This document shows, one piece after another, positions 34,931-47,220 of a stretch of DNA of 64,000 bases. Source of the stretch: Balamuthia mandrillaris (taxonomy: Eukaryota; Discosea; Longamoebia; Balamuthiidae); contig JAVKOQ010000032.1 in NCBI GenBank assembly GCA_031835245.1, forward strand, positions 256,805-320,804, read 5' to 3'. Position 1 is the stretch's first letter, and each line of letters opens with the position of its first letter. Below the pieces are notes generated by a model. The model did not search any database. It was given only the letters and a program-made list of their open reading frames with translations, and was not told the DNA's origin. A program made the position numbers and the translations under genes.

Positions 34931-35511
34931 GCCTCTCTTACTTTTCTCTCTTGTACTTGCTGCCTCATTTAACTCTTTTTCTTTCAACATGAATGGAAAT
35001 TAGAACAAAACGAAGGAGTGGAGCCTGGCTTGGTCGTTCCAATGTTCATCTCAGTGGATCCCTATCGTGATACCGTCAAACAAATCCGTCTTTATGTAAA
35101 AGGTTTGAAAAAACAACACGTTTTGTTTCTCCTTCTTCAAAACCAATGGAGATAGAGATGTTCTCTCAATGAAAGCACAACAAAACAAACTCATCTCTTC
35201 CCATAACAACAGACTTTCATCCAAGAATGGTGGGCTTGACCGGAACACCTCAACAAGTGGAGAAGGCCGCACGAGCCTTCCGAGTCTACAGCGCAAGCAG
35301 CCAACACAACGAAGAGGATGAGGACTATTTGGTGGATCACTCCATCTTCTTCTATCTGATGGACAAAGAGGGCGAGTTCTTGCAGTACTATGGCAGCGAT
35401 GTGGACGCCCCCAAGATGGCCAAGCTCATCGCGGAGGAGCTGAAGAAGGCAGGCGAGGCCCAACAACCACAAACCTTGTTGCAGAGAGTGAAACAAATGT
35501 TTTGGAGTTGA
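34092..35511 (+). CDS. SCO1/SenC copper chaperone for cytochrome c oxidase
   Basis: Four exons, 34092-34512, 34693-34884, 35004-35102 and 35213-35511, give 336 residues. SCO proteins deliver copper to the CuA site of cytochrome oxidase subunit II in the intermembrane space. Copper ligands are all present: Cys186 and Cys190 in FTFCPDICP, and His280 in VDHSIFF. The N-terminal 100 residues are Arg/Ser/Pro-rich like a presequence. A membrane anchor, [17 protein letters not shown], precedes the thioredoxin-like domain. [10 protein letters not shown] is another family marker. The first intron carries a (CTCTG)n-rich tract. The first of two adjacent ATGs was used. Confidence 0.93.
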
Positions 35512-35645
35512 AAAAAAAAATAAAAAAACAAAAAAAAAGTTTTAATTAAATTTAATAACAAATATTTGAAATTCTTGGCATTCCCAATTGCTGACGTAGA
35601 AAAATACTCTCAATTCTTATCATTTCTAAAATTTTCATAGGTTCT

Positions 35646-35686
35646 CATGTCGTCACGATGTAATGCGGTATTTCCGTGACGACATG
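35646..35686. promoter_or_regulatory. 12-base perfect inverted repeat upstream of the LCAT-like gene
   Basis: CATGTCGTCACG at 35646-35657 and CGTGACGACATG at 35675-35686, with a 17-base spacer. It ends 41 bases before the chosen ATG. It could be a dimeric factor site, or a hairpin in the 5' UTR. Function is unknown. Confidence 0.5.
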
Positions 35687-35727
35687 GCTTAACACCAAGC
35701 AAAGAAAGGGACTTTACAAGGGAACCA

Positions 35728-38700
35728 ATGTACAGATTTTTGGCCCGGAAATGGGTCCGCGCCAAGCGAGAGGCCATGAAGATGGGAGAGACCTCCTTGC
35801 CGACGACCGGCGAAGAAGGGAGCGACAAGATGAAGCGGCTTTGGCTGCGTGCACAACGGACGACCACATCGTCGAAGGACAACAACATTCCGTCCAAATG
35901 GAGAAGACACGCTCTTGCTTCGCCCAGCGCCGACGAAGAAGACAAGAAGCGAAGAGAGGAGCGTTTGATGTTTAGTCGTTTTTCTTTGGTTGCGTGGCGT
36001 CAACCGACCAGTTATCTGACAACGAAAACACAAGAGGAAGCTGACAGCAAGAAAGCAAAAGAACAAGTCAAAGAAGAAGAAGAAGAGACGGACAAAAAGA
36101 TTCGGTTTGAGAAGGTTGGGCTGCAACAACTGAAAGTGTTGAGTGCACGCTGGAACAGAGAGTTGAAAGATATTTTGAAGAGCCTCAACGACGGGTGGAC
36201 CCCCAAAAAGGAAGCTCTGGACGAGCTGATAGCAGCACTCAGAGGCAGCAAAGACAGAAGAACGAAAGAAGGGGACAAGCCGCAGTTGCCTTCATCCCCA
36301 CGGCAACAGCTAGCAGACGCAGAAGAAAGGCTAACCACGTTGCCTGCCCCCACCAAAGCTCAAGACCCAATCCTGCAGTACATGCAGGACAGGATTTGGA
36401 CCACACTGACCAACAACTACCTCTCCGTGCTCAGCATGGCAGCCTCTGAGCATGAACTGGCCCAAAAGGGAAAAGCCATCATCAAAAGCTTCAGCACAGC
36501 CATGAGAAAGCTTAAAGTCAGAGTGCCCAAACAAGAAGATACAGAAGCGCTGCAGCAGGTGAAAGCAACGGAAGCAGAAGCGAAGAAAGCAAAAGTGGAA
36601 GGAGAAGAAGGAGAAGCAGAGAAGCTGGTGCGTCCGTTGGCAGAGTGGCCTTGGCCTTGGCTGGGGGAAGCCAAGTGGTGGGAACGTCTCAAAGCCTCTG
36701 AAATCCGAAGAGAGGCATGGATCAAGTTGTTTCAAGTGAGGAAGAAGGAGCAGGCAGGAGAAGATGGAGAAGGGCCTCAGCTGAAAGCACTTCGCTTTAT
36801 TTCGGCAGAAAAGATGGACGTTGTAAGAAAGCTTCTTGAAACGTTCCGAGGCGAAAAGTTGAGAGAGGAGCTGCAAAAGACGCTTGGCAAACAACGAGTG
36901 GAAGCCATACAACGGCTCATCTACGTGGAGGCGCTAATGGAGATCACCAACGACATGCAAAAGCTGCTCAAACGGCACCTACATGACCTTCAGTCCTCGC
37001 AGCTGGCCAACGCAGCGTTCCTTCACACATTGGCTGTTGGTGGACATTTTGCAGTGCACAAGTTTCAGGAGAACGTGGACAGGTTAACGGCTCTTTATGC
37101 GGAGCAAGAAAAAAGGAGAAAGAAGAAGAAAGTGGCGGGGATGGACGTAGCTGTCCATATTGGAACGCCACCCACCCGTCCTTTGTTGTTGATCCCAGGT
37201 TCTTGTTCTTGTTCTTGTTCTTCTTCTTGTTCTTGTTCTTGTTCTTCTTCTTCTTCTTCTTCTTCTTCTTCTTCTTCTTGTTATGGTTCTCTTCCTCTTC
37301 CTCTTCTGCTTCGTCTTGCTTCTTCTTGTTCTTGTCGTTGTTGCTTCTTGCTTCTTCTTCTCATTCTTCGTTTTCTTTTCTTTTGTTTTACAGGCATAGG
37401 AGGAAGCATGCTAAAGGCAAGAACGAGAAAAGACTTTCTTTGTGTTGAAGAGTTACTTCACTCGCTAGCTCAACCAGACGATTTAGACATTTGGTTTTGT
37501 TTTTATCGTTTCGAGAGCATCCTTAAGCAATACGCCTTTTCTGAGTACGTCCCTTCCCTTTTTTTTGCTGCTATTCTCTGGCCTTCTTTCTCTGTTCTAC
37601 TTCTTCGCTTAACAAGGAACAACAGATTTGATCCAACAGCTCAGTATGCTCGCTCTGCTGATTTAGAGAGAGAAGTTTTTGCTCCAGCGGATTTCCATGG
37701 CCTACATGCGATAGAGTTTCTCAAGTGAGTACCCTCTCAACGCGACATAATGGGTCTGACACCACTTTATGCAGTTATCTTCCTTCTTTTGGGCCAACAT
37801 TACCCTACTTTCACGTGTTTGCTCGTAACATCATTCTTCTCTCTGCCCGACTTCTTCGTTCCCTAACCTTTTTTATCATTAGAACGAGCTAGGAACAGAG
37901 GTTATATTTCCGGCGAAACGCTGTTCGGATTCCCTTATGTACGTGTTCTGTTTTTGTACTATATCACTCATTCGGTTAACTCTTTTTTATGTGACTCTCA
38001 TTTCTAAAAGGACTTTCGCCAAGGCACATATTATGATCCTCTTTTGCGGCATCTGAGCAATCGCATCAAAACCATCGCCGAAATGACCAACAAGAAACTC
38101 GATATAGTCAGGTTCGTCTTTCTTGCCTTTTCGCTCTTTTGTTGTTCTTATTTTGATTTTTCTTCTTCTTCTTCTTCTTCTTTTTCTTCGTCTTCTTCTG
38201 CTGATACTTCACGAACCAAAATCTCTTCTTGTTTGTATTGCAGTCATAGCTATGGCGGATTGCTTTTGCGCTCCTGTCTTTATCGGTATCCTGAAACAGC
38301 AGAATACATTCAAAACTGGGTTACAATTGGCACGCCTTGGCACGGCGGCAGTGCCAAAACCATTTTGTGCAGTATTGGCGGTTTGTTTTGAGCTTCACAA
38401 CCAATTTCGTTTTGTTGTTTGTTTCTGTTTCTGATGAAACCCATATCTTCGATGTTGTGTTTTTATGTTTTATAGGGTATGACTTTGATGTGTCGTTCCT
38501 TTCCAATAAAGCGATGGCTGCCGTGGAAATAACTCTTCCCATTACGTACGAATTTTCCTCTCATTGTTTCTGTCTTCGTTTAGAGCATATGCTTCATTTT
38601 TTTCTTATCTGTTCTTTGTTTCGCTTCTTTAATAGATACGAGTTGATGCCAGATCCGGAATACAAATGGGAACGACCAGAGCAACAACCAACCATCACTT

Positions 38701-38918
38701 TCAAGTTGGCGGGACGAGAACAGCGCACCGTACCCGCAGGAGAAGAGTTCATCGAAATCTTAAAAACCATCAACGATGGGACTAGCAAGATTAGTGCTCC
38801 TTGGAACCCGCACATGCATAGGGCAAGCCATACCCATCGCGAGAGCCTAAGGGATCATTTTCCATTTCAAAGTAGTGGTTATCCTTTCCGGTTTTTCAAC
38901 TTTTATGGGGCAGTACGT

Positions 38919-38959
<41 letters not shown>

Positions 38960-39246
38960 TCTTTCCTCGTCGCTGAGTACTTGATGCTCTCTGCTTATGC
39001 TCTTCGCAACAGGGCATTCGCACTCCAACTGGGCTAATCTATAACAAAGAGGTCGAACGTTTGAGCGATCTAAAGCAACACAAAGCAAACTTTGCCTATG
39101 CTGATGGTGACTTCATGTTGGACGTGGAGACAGCTCGCGACGACGGCATGAATGCCGCGGAACGACGTTCCTTCAAACGAAACCACATCGAGCTTATATT
39201 TAGCCGAGATGTTTTCGAGTCAGCTTTTTCCTATCTGAAAGACTGA
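35728..39246 (+). CDS. LCAT/PDAT-family lipid acyltransferase or phospholipase with long N-terminal region
   Basis: Ten exons: 35728-37198, 37394-37544, 37617-37724, 37775-37824, 37883-37938, 38011-38111, 38244-38380, 38476-38545, 38636-38912 and 39013-39246, adding to 885 codons. Residues from about 485 form an alpha/beta-hydrolase of the LCAT family: PLLLIPGIGGS, LFGFPYDFRQG, SHSYGGLLLRS with the nucleophile Ser648, VTIGTPWHGG, YELMPDP, Asp838 or Asp840 (ADGDF) and His865 (NHIELI). The first 470 residues are encoded by one exon and are charged, helical and Lys/Glu-rich, unlike other family members. No signal peptide is seen, so the enzyme is probably cytosolic or organellar. Exon 3 has two in-frame acceptors, 37617 and 37626. 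Confidence 0.85.
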
Positions 39247-39722
39247 AACTTCGTCGACGTTACTCTGTTTGTCACATTCTTATATGGGTGTTGTACGCAC
39301 CTTTGAGGAAACATGTCGAACTACTCTACTCCTATGCTAGCACCAAGCGCTGCCTGGGTCGCCCATTGGATTTGCTTGCTTGGATGAAAAGTGCTCACTC
39401 AACACAACACAAGACCCAAAGCAGATATAACCAGAGCAGGAGGAGAGAGTTGGGAGAAGATTGTTCCGCAAAACAGAAAATGAATTGCACAGTTGATCAA
39501 CGCGCAATGGTTTGGTTTGACAGTGGTCCTTGTCGACACTGATTTTCCCTGCTGGAAGTAGCGGGGGAAGTGGAGGGACTTTTTTTGCTGCCCTTTTGAC
39601 CCTTGCCGTTTCTCTCTTTTCGGTCCGTGTTTCGAAGATTCGATCGATCACATATCATTTTTTGTCGAGCATTAGTTTCGTGTCGTCGTGAATTTAGACA
39701 AACAAAAAAAGAAAGAAAGAAA
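39247..39722. promoter_or_regulatory. Upstream region of the ELP6 gene
   Basis: About 475 bases without coding signal. One TGTCGACA palindrome lies at 39531-39538 and a TTGTCGAG variant at about 39661-39668. It contains the LCAT-like 3' end and the ELP6 promoter. Confidence 0.4.
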
Positions 39723-40767
39723 ATGTGGGAAGAGCTGTCGCAGGCTTTGGGCTGGCGGGAAGGCAAGCCCGACCCTGGAAGCCTGGCGGACAGAAGAAGA
39801 AACTCGTGCGTTTTGATCGAGGATTCCATTCGCGCCGATGGCTCCTTCCTCCTCCACCACTTTTTGTTTGGCTTTCTGAAAGCCGGGCACCCTGCCTGCC
39901 TTCTTGCTTTGGATCAAAGTCTCTTCCACTACTTGAGTGTTGGGAAGAAGCTTGTGCGTCACTTTGGCTTCTTTTTTCTTTTGTCCGTTATTGCTTACTC
40001 TTGCAACAAACATAAACAAAAAAAGGGATTCAACCTGAAAGCAGCACAAGACAAGGGCCAGTTCACCTTCATCAACGGCTTAACCAATCCTTATGCTTGG
40101 ACCCAACCTTCAAGTTCTTCTTCTTCTCCTTCTTCTCCTTCTTCTTCTGCACAACAACCGACTTGGCAAATAGGCAAAAAAGAAGAGGGACTCAAACCTC
40201 TTTACCAACAATTGAAACACTATCTGCTTCCTTCTGCTTCCTTGGCAACAGAGGAAGCAGAAGAAAAGGAGGAGGAGCCATTTTGTCTCATCATAGACAA
40301 CCTCAACCCTTTGCAAAACGTTTATGGCACAAGCCAAGTGGTGGACTTTGTGCGTTATCTCACCGCGGCGGCACATAGCCGTCGGGGCAGCACTTGTTTG
40401 GTGCTGTTGGCACATGGAGATGAAGGAGATGAAGGAGGAGCAGAGAGTTGGTTGAAGCATTTGGAGTATGAAAGCGACATCGTGGTGGGTGTGGACGGTT
40501 TGCCTTCTGGTTACTCCAAAGATGTTCACGGACAGGTAAGGCAGTTAGTTCTCTGTCTGACACTCTTCTTTTTCTCGGTGGTGTTCTTTCTGCTGTCCGT
40601 TGAACACTGATCGTTGCAATTTATTCTTCACAACAAAGATGTACATTGTGCATGGAAACGTTAGAGAGCAAAAGCCAGTTCAGTTCTTCCATTACAAGAC
40701 CCTTGACAATGTAGTTCGATTCACCCCGCTCTTCTTCAAGCCTCCCTCCATTTCTAACACCAGTTAA
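39723..40767 (+). CDS. ELP6: Elongator complex protein 6
   Basis: Three exons, 39723-39953, 40026-40535 and 40639-40767, give 289 residues. ELP6 is one of the RecA-like subunits of the Elp456 hexamer of Elongator, which modifies wobble uridines in tRNA. The N-terminal DGSFLLHHFLFGFLKAGHPACLLALDQSLFHYLSVGKKLG segment, LIIDNLNPLQ, and the GYSKDVHGQ turn all match the family. As expected for ELP6 there is no canonical Walker A motif. A Ser-rich insertion (from about WTQPSS) interrupts the middle. No targeting sequence is seen. Confidence 0.88.
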
Positions 40768-40855
40768 ATAGAATCTTTCTCTTTCTCTTTCTCTTTCTCT
40801 TTCTCTTTCTCTTTCTCTTTCTCTTTCTCTTTCTCTTTCTCTTTCTCTTTCTCTT

Positions 40856-40886
<31 letters not shown>

Positions 40887-40942
40887 TTCTCTTTCTCTTT
40901 CTCTTTCTCTTTCTCTTTCTCTTTCTCTTTCTCTTTTTTCTT

Positions 40943-41009
<67 letters not shown>

Positions 41010-41071
41010 TATCCCGGCTTACTCTCGTTTTCTTTCTTCTCTTGCAATTTAAACATATTTTTGAACTACTA
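40768..41071. repeat. Hexanucleotide (CTTTCT)n array followed by (CT)n
   Basis: From about 40772 to 40936 the unit TTTCTC repeats almost without change, with one slip at about 40877. It is followed by a (CT)n tract to about 41015. The repeat lies between the stop codons of ELP6 and the first membrane glycoprotein gene. Confidence 0.9.
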
Positions 41072-43900
41072 CTAAAAATTTACAGTGGTACGTCGACTGA
41101 TGGTCTTACGGCCCCTCTTCTTTTGCACTGCCAACGCCACAACCAAGGCCCCCACCGCCACCACTACTACCACAAACAACACCACCGGGATGGTGATCTT
41201 CCACCACAATCCATCGTCATCCTCGTCTTCATCTTCTTCCTTTTGTTCTTCCTCTTCTCCTGGCAAAAGCACAGACATGTCAGGATCCAACAACAAGGAG
41301 GAGCCTTGCGCGAACCAAGGCAAGGTGATGACCAGCTTCTCTTCTTCTTCTTCCCACTCCACTCCCACCTTCACCACTGCTGCTTCTTCCTCAGGGTCGT
41401 CCAGGAGAAGCACAGCCAAAGGCAAGACGTTCAAGGGGATCTCTGTGTTCTCTGTCCCAAGCTTCAGCATCCACACCGCGTTCTCCTGGGATTGCCCTTG
41501 GGATCGCAAGGAGATGACCCCATCCTGGCTGGAGAGGGAGAGATGGAGCTGCAAGGAGTGGGTGCGGTGTTGGAAGGGCCAGGAGGAGAGCAACAAGCTC
41601 CACTTGAGGGTGTTGGCTGCCATGACCTGCTCCACTCCCGCAAAGCTCATGACCTGCTCTTCCGCGAACATGGTGAACTCCACTTTCATCGCGATGCTCT
41701 CCGTCAAGTTCCTCTGCTCCATGCTGCCTTCTCCTCCTCCTCCCTCCCCAGCCGCGGTGAGGAGAGAGGAGATGTTGGTGGAGAAGGAGATGAAAGGAAG
41801 GGCATGGTTGAGGTTGAAAGTGGTGTTGCCCAACTCCTCCACCACGAATTCCCTTTCCTGCAGTGATGCCAGGGCCACCACTCGGCCCTCTTCATCCACT
41901 TCCTTCAAAGTGGCGAACTGAGCAGAGACCGAGCGGTTGAGCAAGGGCTGGTTGTTGTTTTGAGGGTCAAGGAGAGAGAGGGTGTGATCTGGTGCGTTCT
42001 CGGTGGGGAAGCTGACGGACACGGTGCTCTCTGCTGGTTGAAAGGTGGGAGGAGGGGGAGGAACAGGTTGCAAAGACACCTGAATGAAGGAGTCCATGTC
42101 CAAGAAGAACGAGGCGGTGAAGGGATCGGATAGCACTGGCCGGATGGTGATGGTGGCTCCTGCTTGCAATGCTGGCAATCGAGTGATGCTCACCTCCGCT
42201 CTCGTGTCATTTTGATGGAGTTCCACCACGACAAGCAACAAAGAAGAAGAGGACGGGTCCGAGTCAGAGGGAGGAGGCTCGGTGAGAAAGTGTTGCCCAT
42301 AGACCAGTCCTGCCGACAATTCCAAGGAGAGGTTGAGACGCAGCGAATCCTGAAGAACAGGAAGATGGAGGAGAAGAGGAAGGGCCAGGGCGCTCGCAGA
42401 AGAAGGGAGGAGAAGGGAAGGGGATGAAATGTTCCAAGAGAGCACAGGAAGGTCGTTGCAGTCGCATGATGTTCCCTCGCATGGAGTGAAGCACACCACA
42501 GAGGCAGCGTCATCTGCGCTGGAAACGACGCCGCTCTGGACATTTCCTTGAAGATGAATGGGGAAAACGCTTTGGAAGGTTTGCGATCCTCCAGAGGTGG
42601 GGAAGCGGATGAGCTCCTGTGCGACCTCGTTGTGTTGGAAAGAGACTCGCCCGTTGGTTCGCAATGAACTAGACACTTCCAATTGAACTGAGAATGAGGG
42701 GAAGCAGCCATCAGCCACAGAGGCCAAAACCAACAACAAACAATGCAGGAAACAGCCGGGTACCTAGAGAAGCTGCAGTGTTGTTCTGAAAAATCAAGCC
42801 AGCACCCTCCATGGTGAAGTCGGTGGTTCCTGTCAAGTGAAGCATGGGTTGATTTCCTCCATGATTGCCTTGGAAGAGAAGGCCGCTTCCACTGGCAAAT
42901 ACACTGGAGTCAAAAGCTCTTACCATCACTGTGGTACGCATGTAACCGAGGTTAAACCAAGGAAGAACAGGTGAAGGTGACAAACCGACCTTTGTCCATT
43001 CCATCACAATTACCCAAGAGAGAAACGTTTTCAAAAGTCCAATCCACTTCGCGCACGGTCAGCGGCTCTGTTGAGGAACCCTTTGTTCAGCTTTTATGAA
43101 GCGAAGATGGCAAGCAAAAAGCATATTAAACCAGAGAGAAACGCAAAAAGCGGACCTTTGTAGTTCGGTCCGCTACAGGTATTATCTCTGATCTCCACGT
43201 TTTTCATGTCCAACTTACTGTTTTCCCCGACGGCCAGTTCGTGCACGAGAGTGAAGGCAGCGTTGGCATTACGAATGAGGAGGTCGTGAACGAGCACGTT
43301 GATGGGAACGGAGTTTTCCAGGCGGACCAAAAATGCAATGGCAGGGCACTCCACGACCAAATGGCTGAAGGTGAGGTGGAACGTCTCGGTGAGGGCATGC
43401 TGAAGGCCGAAACAAGCCAACAAGCCTCCACCATCGCCTGAACCGTCGTATGAACCAAGAATTACTGGCCGTTCACCTCCTTTTTCCAACCACCCTCTGG
43501 TTGTTGTTTTCACAAATACGAAACTGTGCATCAGGACAAGGACATGAAAGTAGAGGAACAAAAACAAAGAGAAACAGAACATAAGAACAGACCTGTAAGT
43601 CACACTTTTGGTGATGTTCACAAACTGGATCATGTTGTACTCCCCCGCCGCAAGGACGTACTCATCAAACTCTTCCATTCCTGGAGCAAAAGGGTTGGGA
43701 CAAGGCTGCATTTCCGTACAGATTGCACCAGAGGAGCCTGCTTCGAAGTACCCTGTTGACGAAGGAGAAAGTCAGTTTTCTGGCGAGTGGAACGGACGAC
43801 AGAGGGTTTCTGAAAAATCACCAGTTTTAGCAAGGACGAGGGTAAAAGTGGAGAGCAATAGTGAGACAAGGAATGCCTTTGCTGGTCCTGTCATCTTCAT
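41072..43900 (-). CDS. Type I membrane glycoprotein, tandem paralogue A
   Basis: Six exons: 43900-43822, 43752-43593, 43496-43156, 43067-42990, 42928-42764 and 42687-41072, giving 812 residues. A signal peptide (FLVSLLLSTFTLVLA) is followed by a long ectodomain with repeated hydrophobic beta-strand-like runs (HLTFSHLVVECPAIAFLV, VLVHDLLIRNAN) and many N-glycosylation sequons. This pattern fits a beta-helix or beta-sandwich surface protein, but I cannot name the family. An acidic Glu/Asp stretch precedes one membrane span (ITIPVVLFVVVVVAVGALVVALAV) and a short basic tail. Intron number and phase are the same as in the neighbour at 44475-47220, so the pair arose by duplication. Confidence 0.82.
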
Positions 43901-44474
43901 TGTGTGTTTGTTTTGTTGTGTTACACTTGAAACCGGTGAAAGCAAAAAATGAGGATGCTCTAGGCCACGAAACCCCTGCTCACAAAATATATTCACGCGT
44001 TCAAAGGTTTTGAACCCCATAGCGAGATAAGATTTGCTAACAACAACAAAAAAGGAGCAGTTTGTATTGTTTATGTTTATAACATGCTTTTGCGAGCTTT
44101 CCCAGGATAATAAAGAACATCAGCTGCTACATTCCGAAACTCTCCCAGCCAATCCGTTTGGTCGTTCAATCTGTGTTGACTAATGAACAGGAAACTCCAA
44201 CTTGAAATGTCCATTTGAAGGCAAAAATGACTAAAAACCAAGTTTTTTTGAGCAGCCAGCCTCCCCAATCTTCCAAAAGCTATATTATCAACTGCAAATG
44301 GAGAAAATATGAGAGAAAAGGGAAATGGTCATCATTGAAGTGCTTTTAGGGGAAAACAGTCTTTATTAAAGGTGTTAATAAGCCCACTACGCCCTCCAAG
44401 TGGAAAGATCTGCATGGCCTGGAGCAGTGAGAAGGATTGCGCAGCATTCTCTTTGCCTTTTTATTGTCGTGGCA
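43901..44474. other. Spacer between tandem membrane genes
   Basis: About 570 bases with no supported gene. It must hold the promoter of paralogue A and the 3' end of paralogue B. Confidence 0.5.
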
Positions 44475-47220
44475 TTAATAATTTACAGTGGTACGTAGCC
44501 TGATGGTCTTACGACTTGCCTTCTTTTGCAACACCAAAACCACGAGAACAGCTCCCACCGCCACCGCCACCACAAACAACACCACCGGGATGGTGATCTT
44601 CCACCACAATCCATCGTCATCCTCGTCTTCATCTTCTTCCTTTTCGTCCACCAGAAGAGACATGTCAGGGTCCAACAACAAGGAGGAGCCTTGCGCGAAC
44701 CAAGGCAAGGTGATGACCAGCTTCTCTTCTTCTTCTTCCCACTCCACTCCCACCTCCACCACTGCTGCTTCTTCCTCAGGGTCGTTCAGGAGAAGCACAG
44801 CCAAAGGCAAGACGTTCAAGGGGATCTCTGTGTTCTCCGTCCCAAGCTTCAGCATCCACACCGCGTTCTCCTGGGATTGCTCTTGGGATCGCAAGGAGAT
44901 GACCCCATCCTGGCTGGAGAGGGAGAGATGGAGCTGCAAGGAGTGGGTGCGGTGTTGGAAGGGCCAGGAGGAGAGCAACAAGCTCCACTTGAGGGTGTTG
45001 GCTGCCATGACCTGCTCCACTCCCGCGAAGCTCATGACCTGCTCTTCCGCGAACATGGTGAACTCCACTTTCATCGCGATGCTTTCTGTCAAGTTCCTCT
45101 GCTCCATGCTGCCTTCTCCTCCTCCTCCCTCCCCAGCCACAGTGAGGAGAGAGGAGATGTTGGTGGAGAAGGAGATGAAAGGAAGGGCATGGTTGAGGTT
45201 GAAAGTGGTGTTGCCCAACTCCTCCACCACGAATTCCCTTTCCTGCAATGATGCCAGGGCCACCACTCGGCCCTCTTCATCCACTTCCTTCAAAGTGGCG
45301 AACTGAGCAGAGACCGAGCGGTTGAGCAAGGGCTGGTTGTTGTTTTGAGGGTCAAGGAGAGAGAGGGTGTGGTCTGGTGCGTTCTCGGTGGGGAAGCTGA
45401 CAAACAGAGTACTATCTGATGGCTGAAAAGTCGGCTGCAAAGACACCTCAATGAAGGAGTCCATGTCCAAGAAGAACGAGGCGGTGAACGGGTCGGGAGG
45501 AACTGCTTGAATAGTGATGGTGGCTACATCTCTTCGCGATGTTGGCAATCGAGTAATGGCCAGCCGTGCTTGCTCGTTACGAGATACTTCGATCGTAACA
45601 TTCAATACTGAAGAAGCACTAGTGGGGTCAGTGGGTGAAGGCTCGGTGACGAAGTGTTCGCCATAGAACAATCCTGCTGACAGCTCCAAGTAGAGATGAA
45701 GTTGCAAGGAACCTTCACCAGCTGGAAAATGGGAAAGAAGAGGAAGAGCTAGAGAGCCTTGGGGAGACAGAAATTGCAGGGAAGGAGATGGAATATCCCA
45801 TGCTACGACCGGAAAGTCGTTGCAGTCGCATGATGCTCCCTCACATGGGGTGAAGCACACGACGGAAGCATCATCAGCAACTTGGAAGATGTTTGTGTCG
45901 TCACTTTCTTGAAAGTCAATGGCTAAAAAACTGCGAAGTGCTGTTGACCCAGAAACGAAGTTGAAATAATGTCCAGATACAATATTACGTTTGAAGGAGA
46001 CGCGACCATTCGTTTGCAATGAGCTGGAACCTTGCAGGTTAACTGATAGTAAGAGAGAAAGCAACTCTTTAGGGCGATGCTTTTCAGAGCAGATGAAACA
46101 CGGAATACACGCAGCTAGATAAAGATATGTACCCACGTCACTACAAGCAATATCTTCAAACAGCATGTCAGCCCCGTCCATAGTAACGGTTGTGGTTCCA
46201 AGCAGCTCAAGAACAGGACGCGTTCCTGCATGGTTGCCTTGATAGATGAGAGCACCGCCACTGCTTTTTGCATCACAATCCTGCAGTCTCGTCAGCACTT
46301 TTTAAATAAATCAGCTAAACAAAGTACGAGTTGATATAGAACTAAAATCACACCTTTATCATTTTCAATACACGAGTCCGCTAATGCAACGCTTCCAAAA
46401 GTCCAATCCACGTGATACAGCGCCAATGGCTCTGTTGAAGCAAGAAGTCAGTTTAAAAAGAGCATGGAAACTAGTAAAACAATGGAACCTTTGTAGTTGT
46501 CTCCTCCACAAGTCAGGCCCCTCATTTCAAAGTTCTTCATGTCCAACTTGCTGTGTTGGTTGGGCGGAGCTTCATGGACCAGAACGAACCCCCCGTTGGC
46601 GCCTTGGATGAGGAGGTCATGAACGACCACGTTGATTGGGACAGTAACTCGGAACAGGAAAGCGATGCCAGAGCATTCCACAACGAGATGGCTGAAAGTC
46701 AGGTTGAAGGATTCAAGGTTCAAATACTGAAGGCTAAAACAAGCTTCAACAAGGCCACCCAAGCCACCTGTTGAGCCTTTTATCACAGGGCGTGTGGCCT
46801 CTCCTTTCTCCAACCATCCCCTGTTTTTTTTTTTTTGTTAAAAAAAAGCTTGCTGGTTTAACGAGAAGAACGGACGAAGGGATGAGAGAGAAAAAGACCT
46901 GTAGGTCACGCTGCGGGTGATGTTGGTAAACTGCGGCATTTGGTACTCCCCCGCCGCAAGAACATACTCATCAAAAACCATTTCCGGTGCAAAAGGGTTG
47001 TCACACGGGTCCGTTGCTGTACACGTTTCTCCGGAAGCGCCGGCTTGGAAGTATCCTGCAAACCCGAACCAAACAAGAAAGAAAAAGAGCAACATTCGCT
47101 CAACGACAGGAGTTCAAAAAAACCTTTTTTTTTTTTCTGTTACGGACCTGTGTTGGCGGCTGCCATGGAACAAAGCCAGAGCAGCGAATAGAACGCTACA
47201 ATGGTGGCGTGCCTGGCCAT
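44475..47220 (-). CDS. Type I membrane glycoprotein, tandem paralogue B
   Basis: Six exons: 47220-47148, 47055-46899, 46820-46489, 46431-46354, 46297-46133 and 46042-44475, giving 790 residues. The architecture is that of paralogue A: signal peptide (IVAFYSLLWLCSMAA), Cys-containing start (CTATDPCDNPFAP), the same EYVLAAGEY, HLVVEC and NVVVHDLLI elements, an acidic stretch and one C-terminal membrane span (ITIPVVLFVVAVAVGAVLVVLVL) with a basic tail. The 3' part of its last exon is almost identical to that of paralogue A, while the 5' part and earlier exons differ widely. The exon 5 acceptor at 46298 was chosen because it aligns with paralogue A. Confidence 0.82.

Noticed and set aside
40772-40936. 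Regular repeat that could resemble a CRISPR-like array
   Set aside because: The unit is six bases and continuous, with no spacers; it is a microsatellite.
41085-41921. Ser/Thr-rich plus-strand frames over both tandem membrane genes (also 44488-45306)
   Set aside because: They are antisense to the conserved last exons; their similarity to each other only reflects the duplication.
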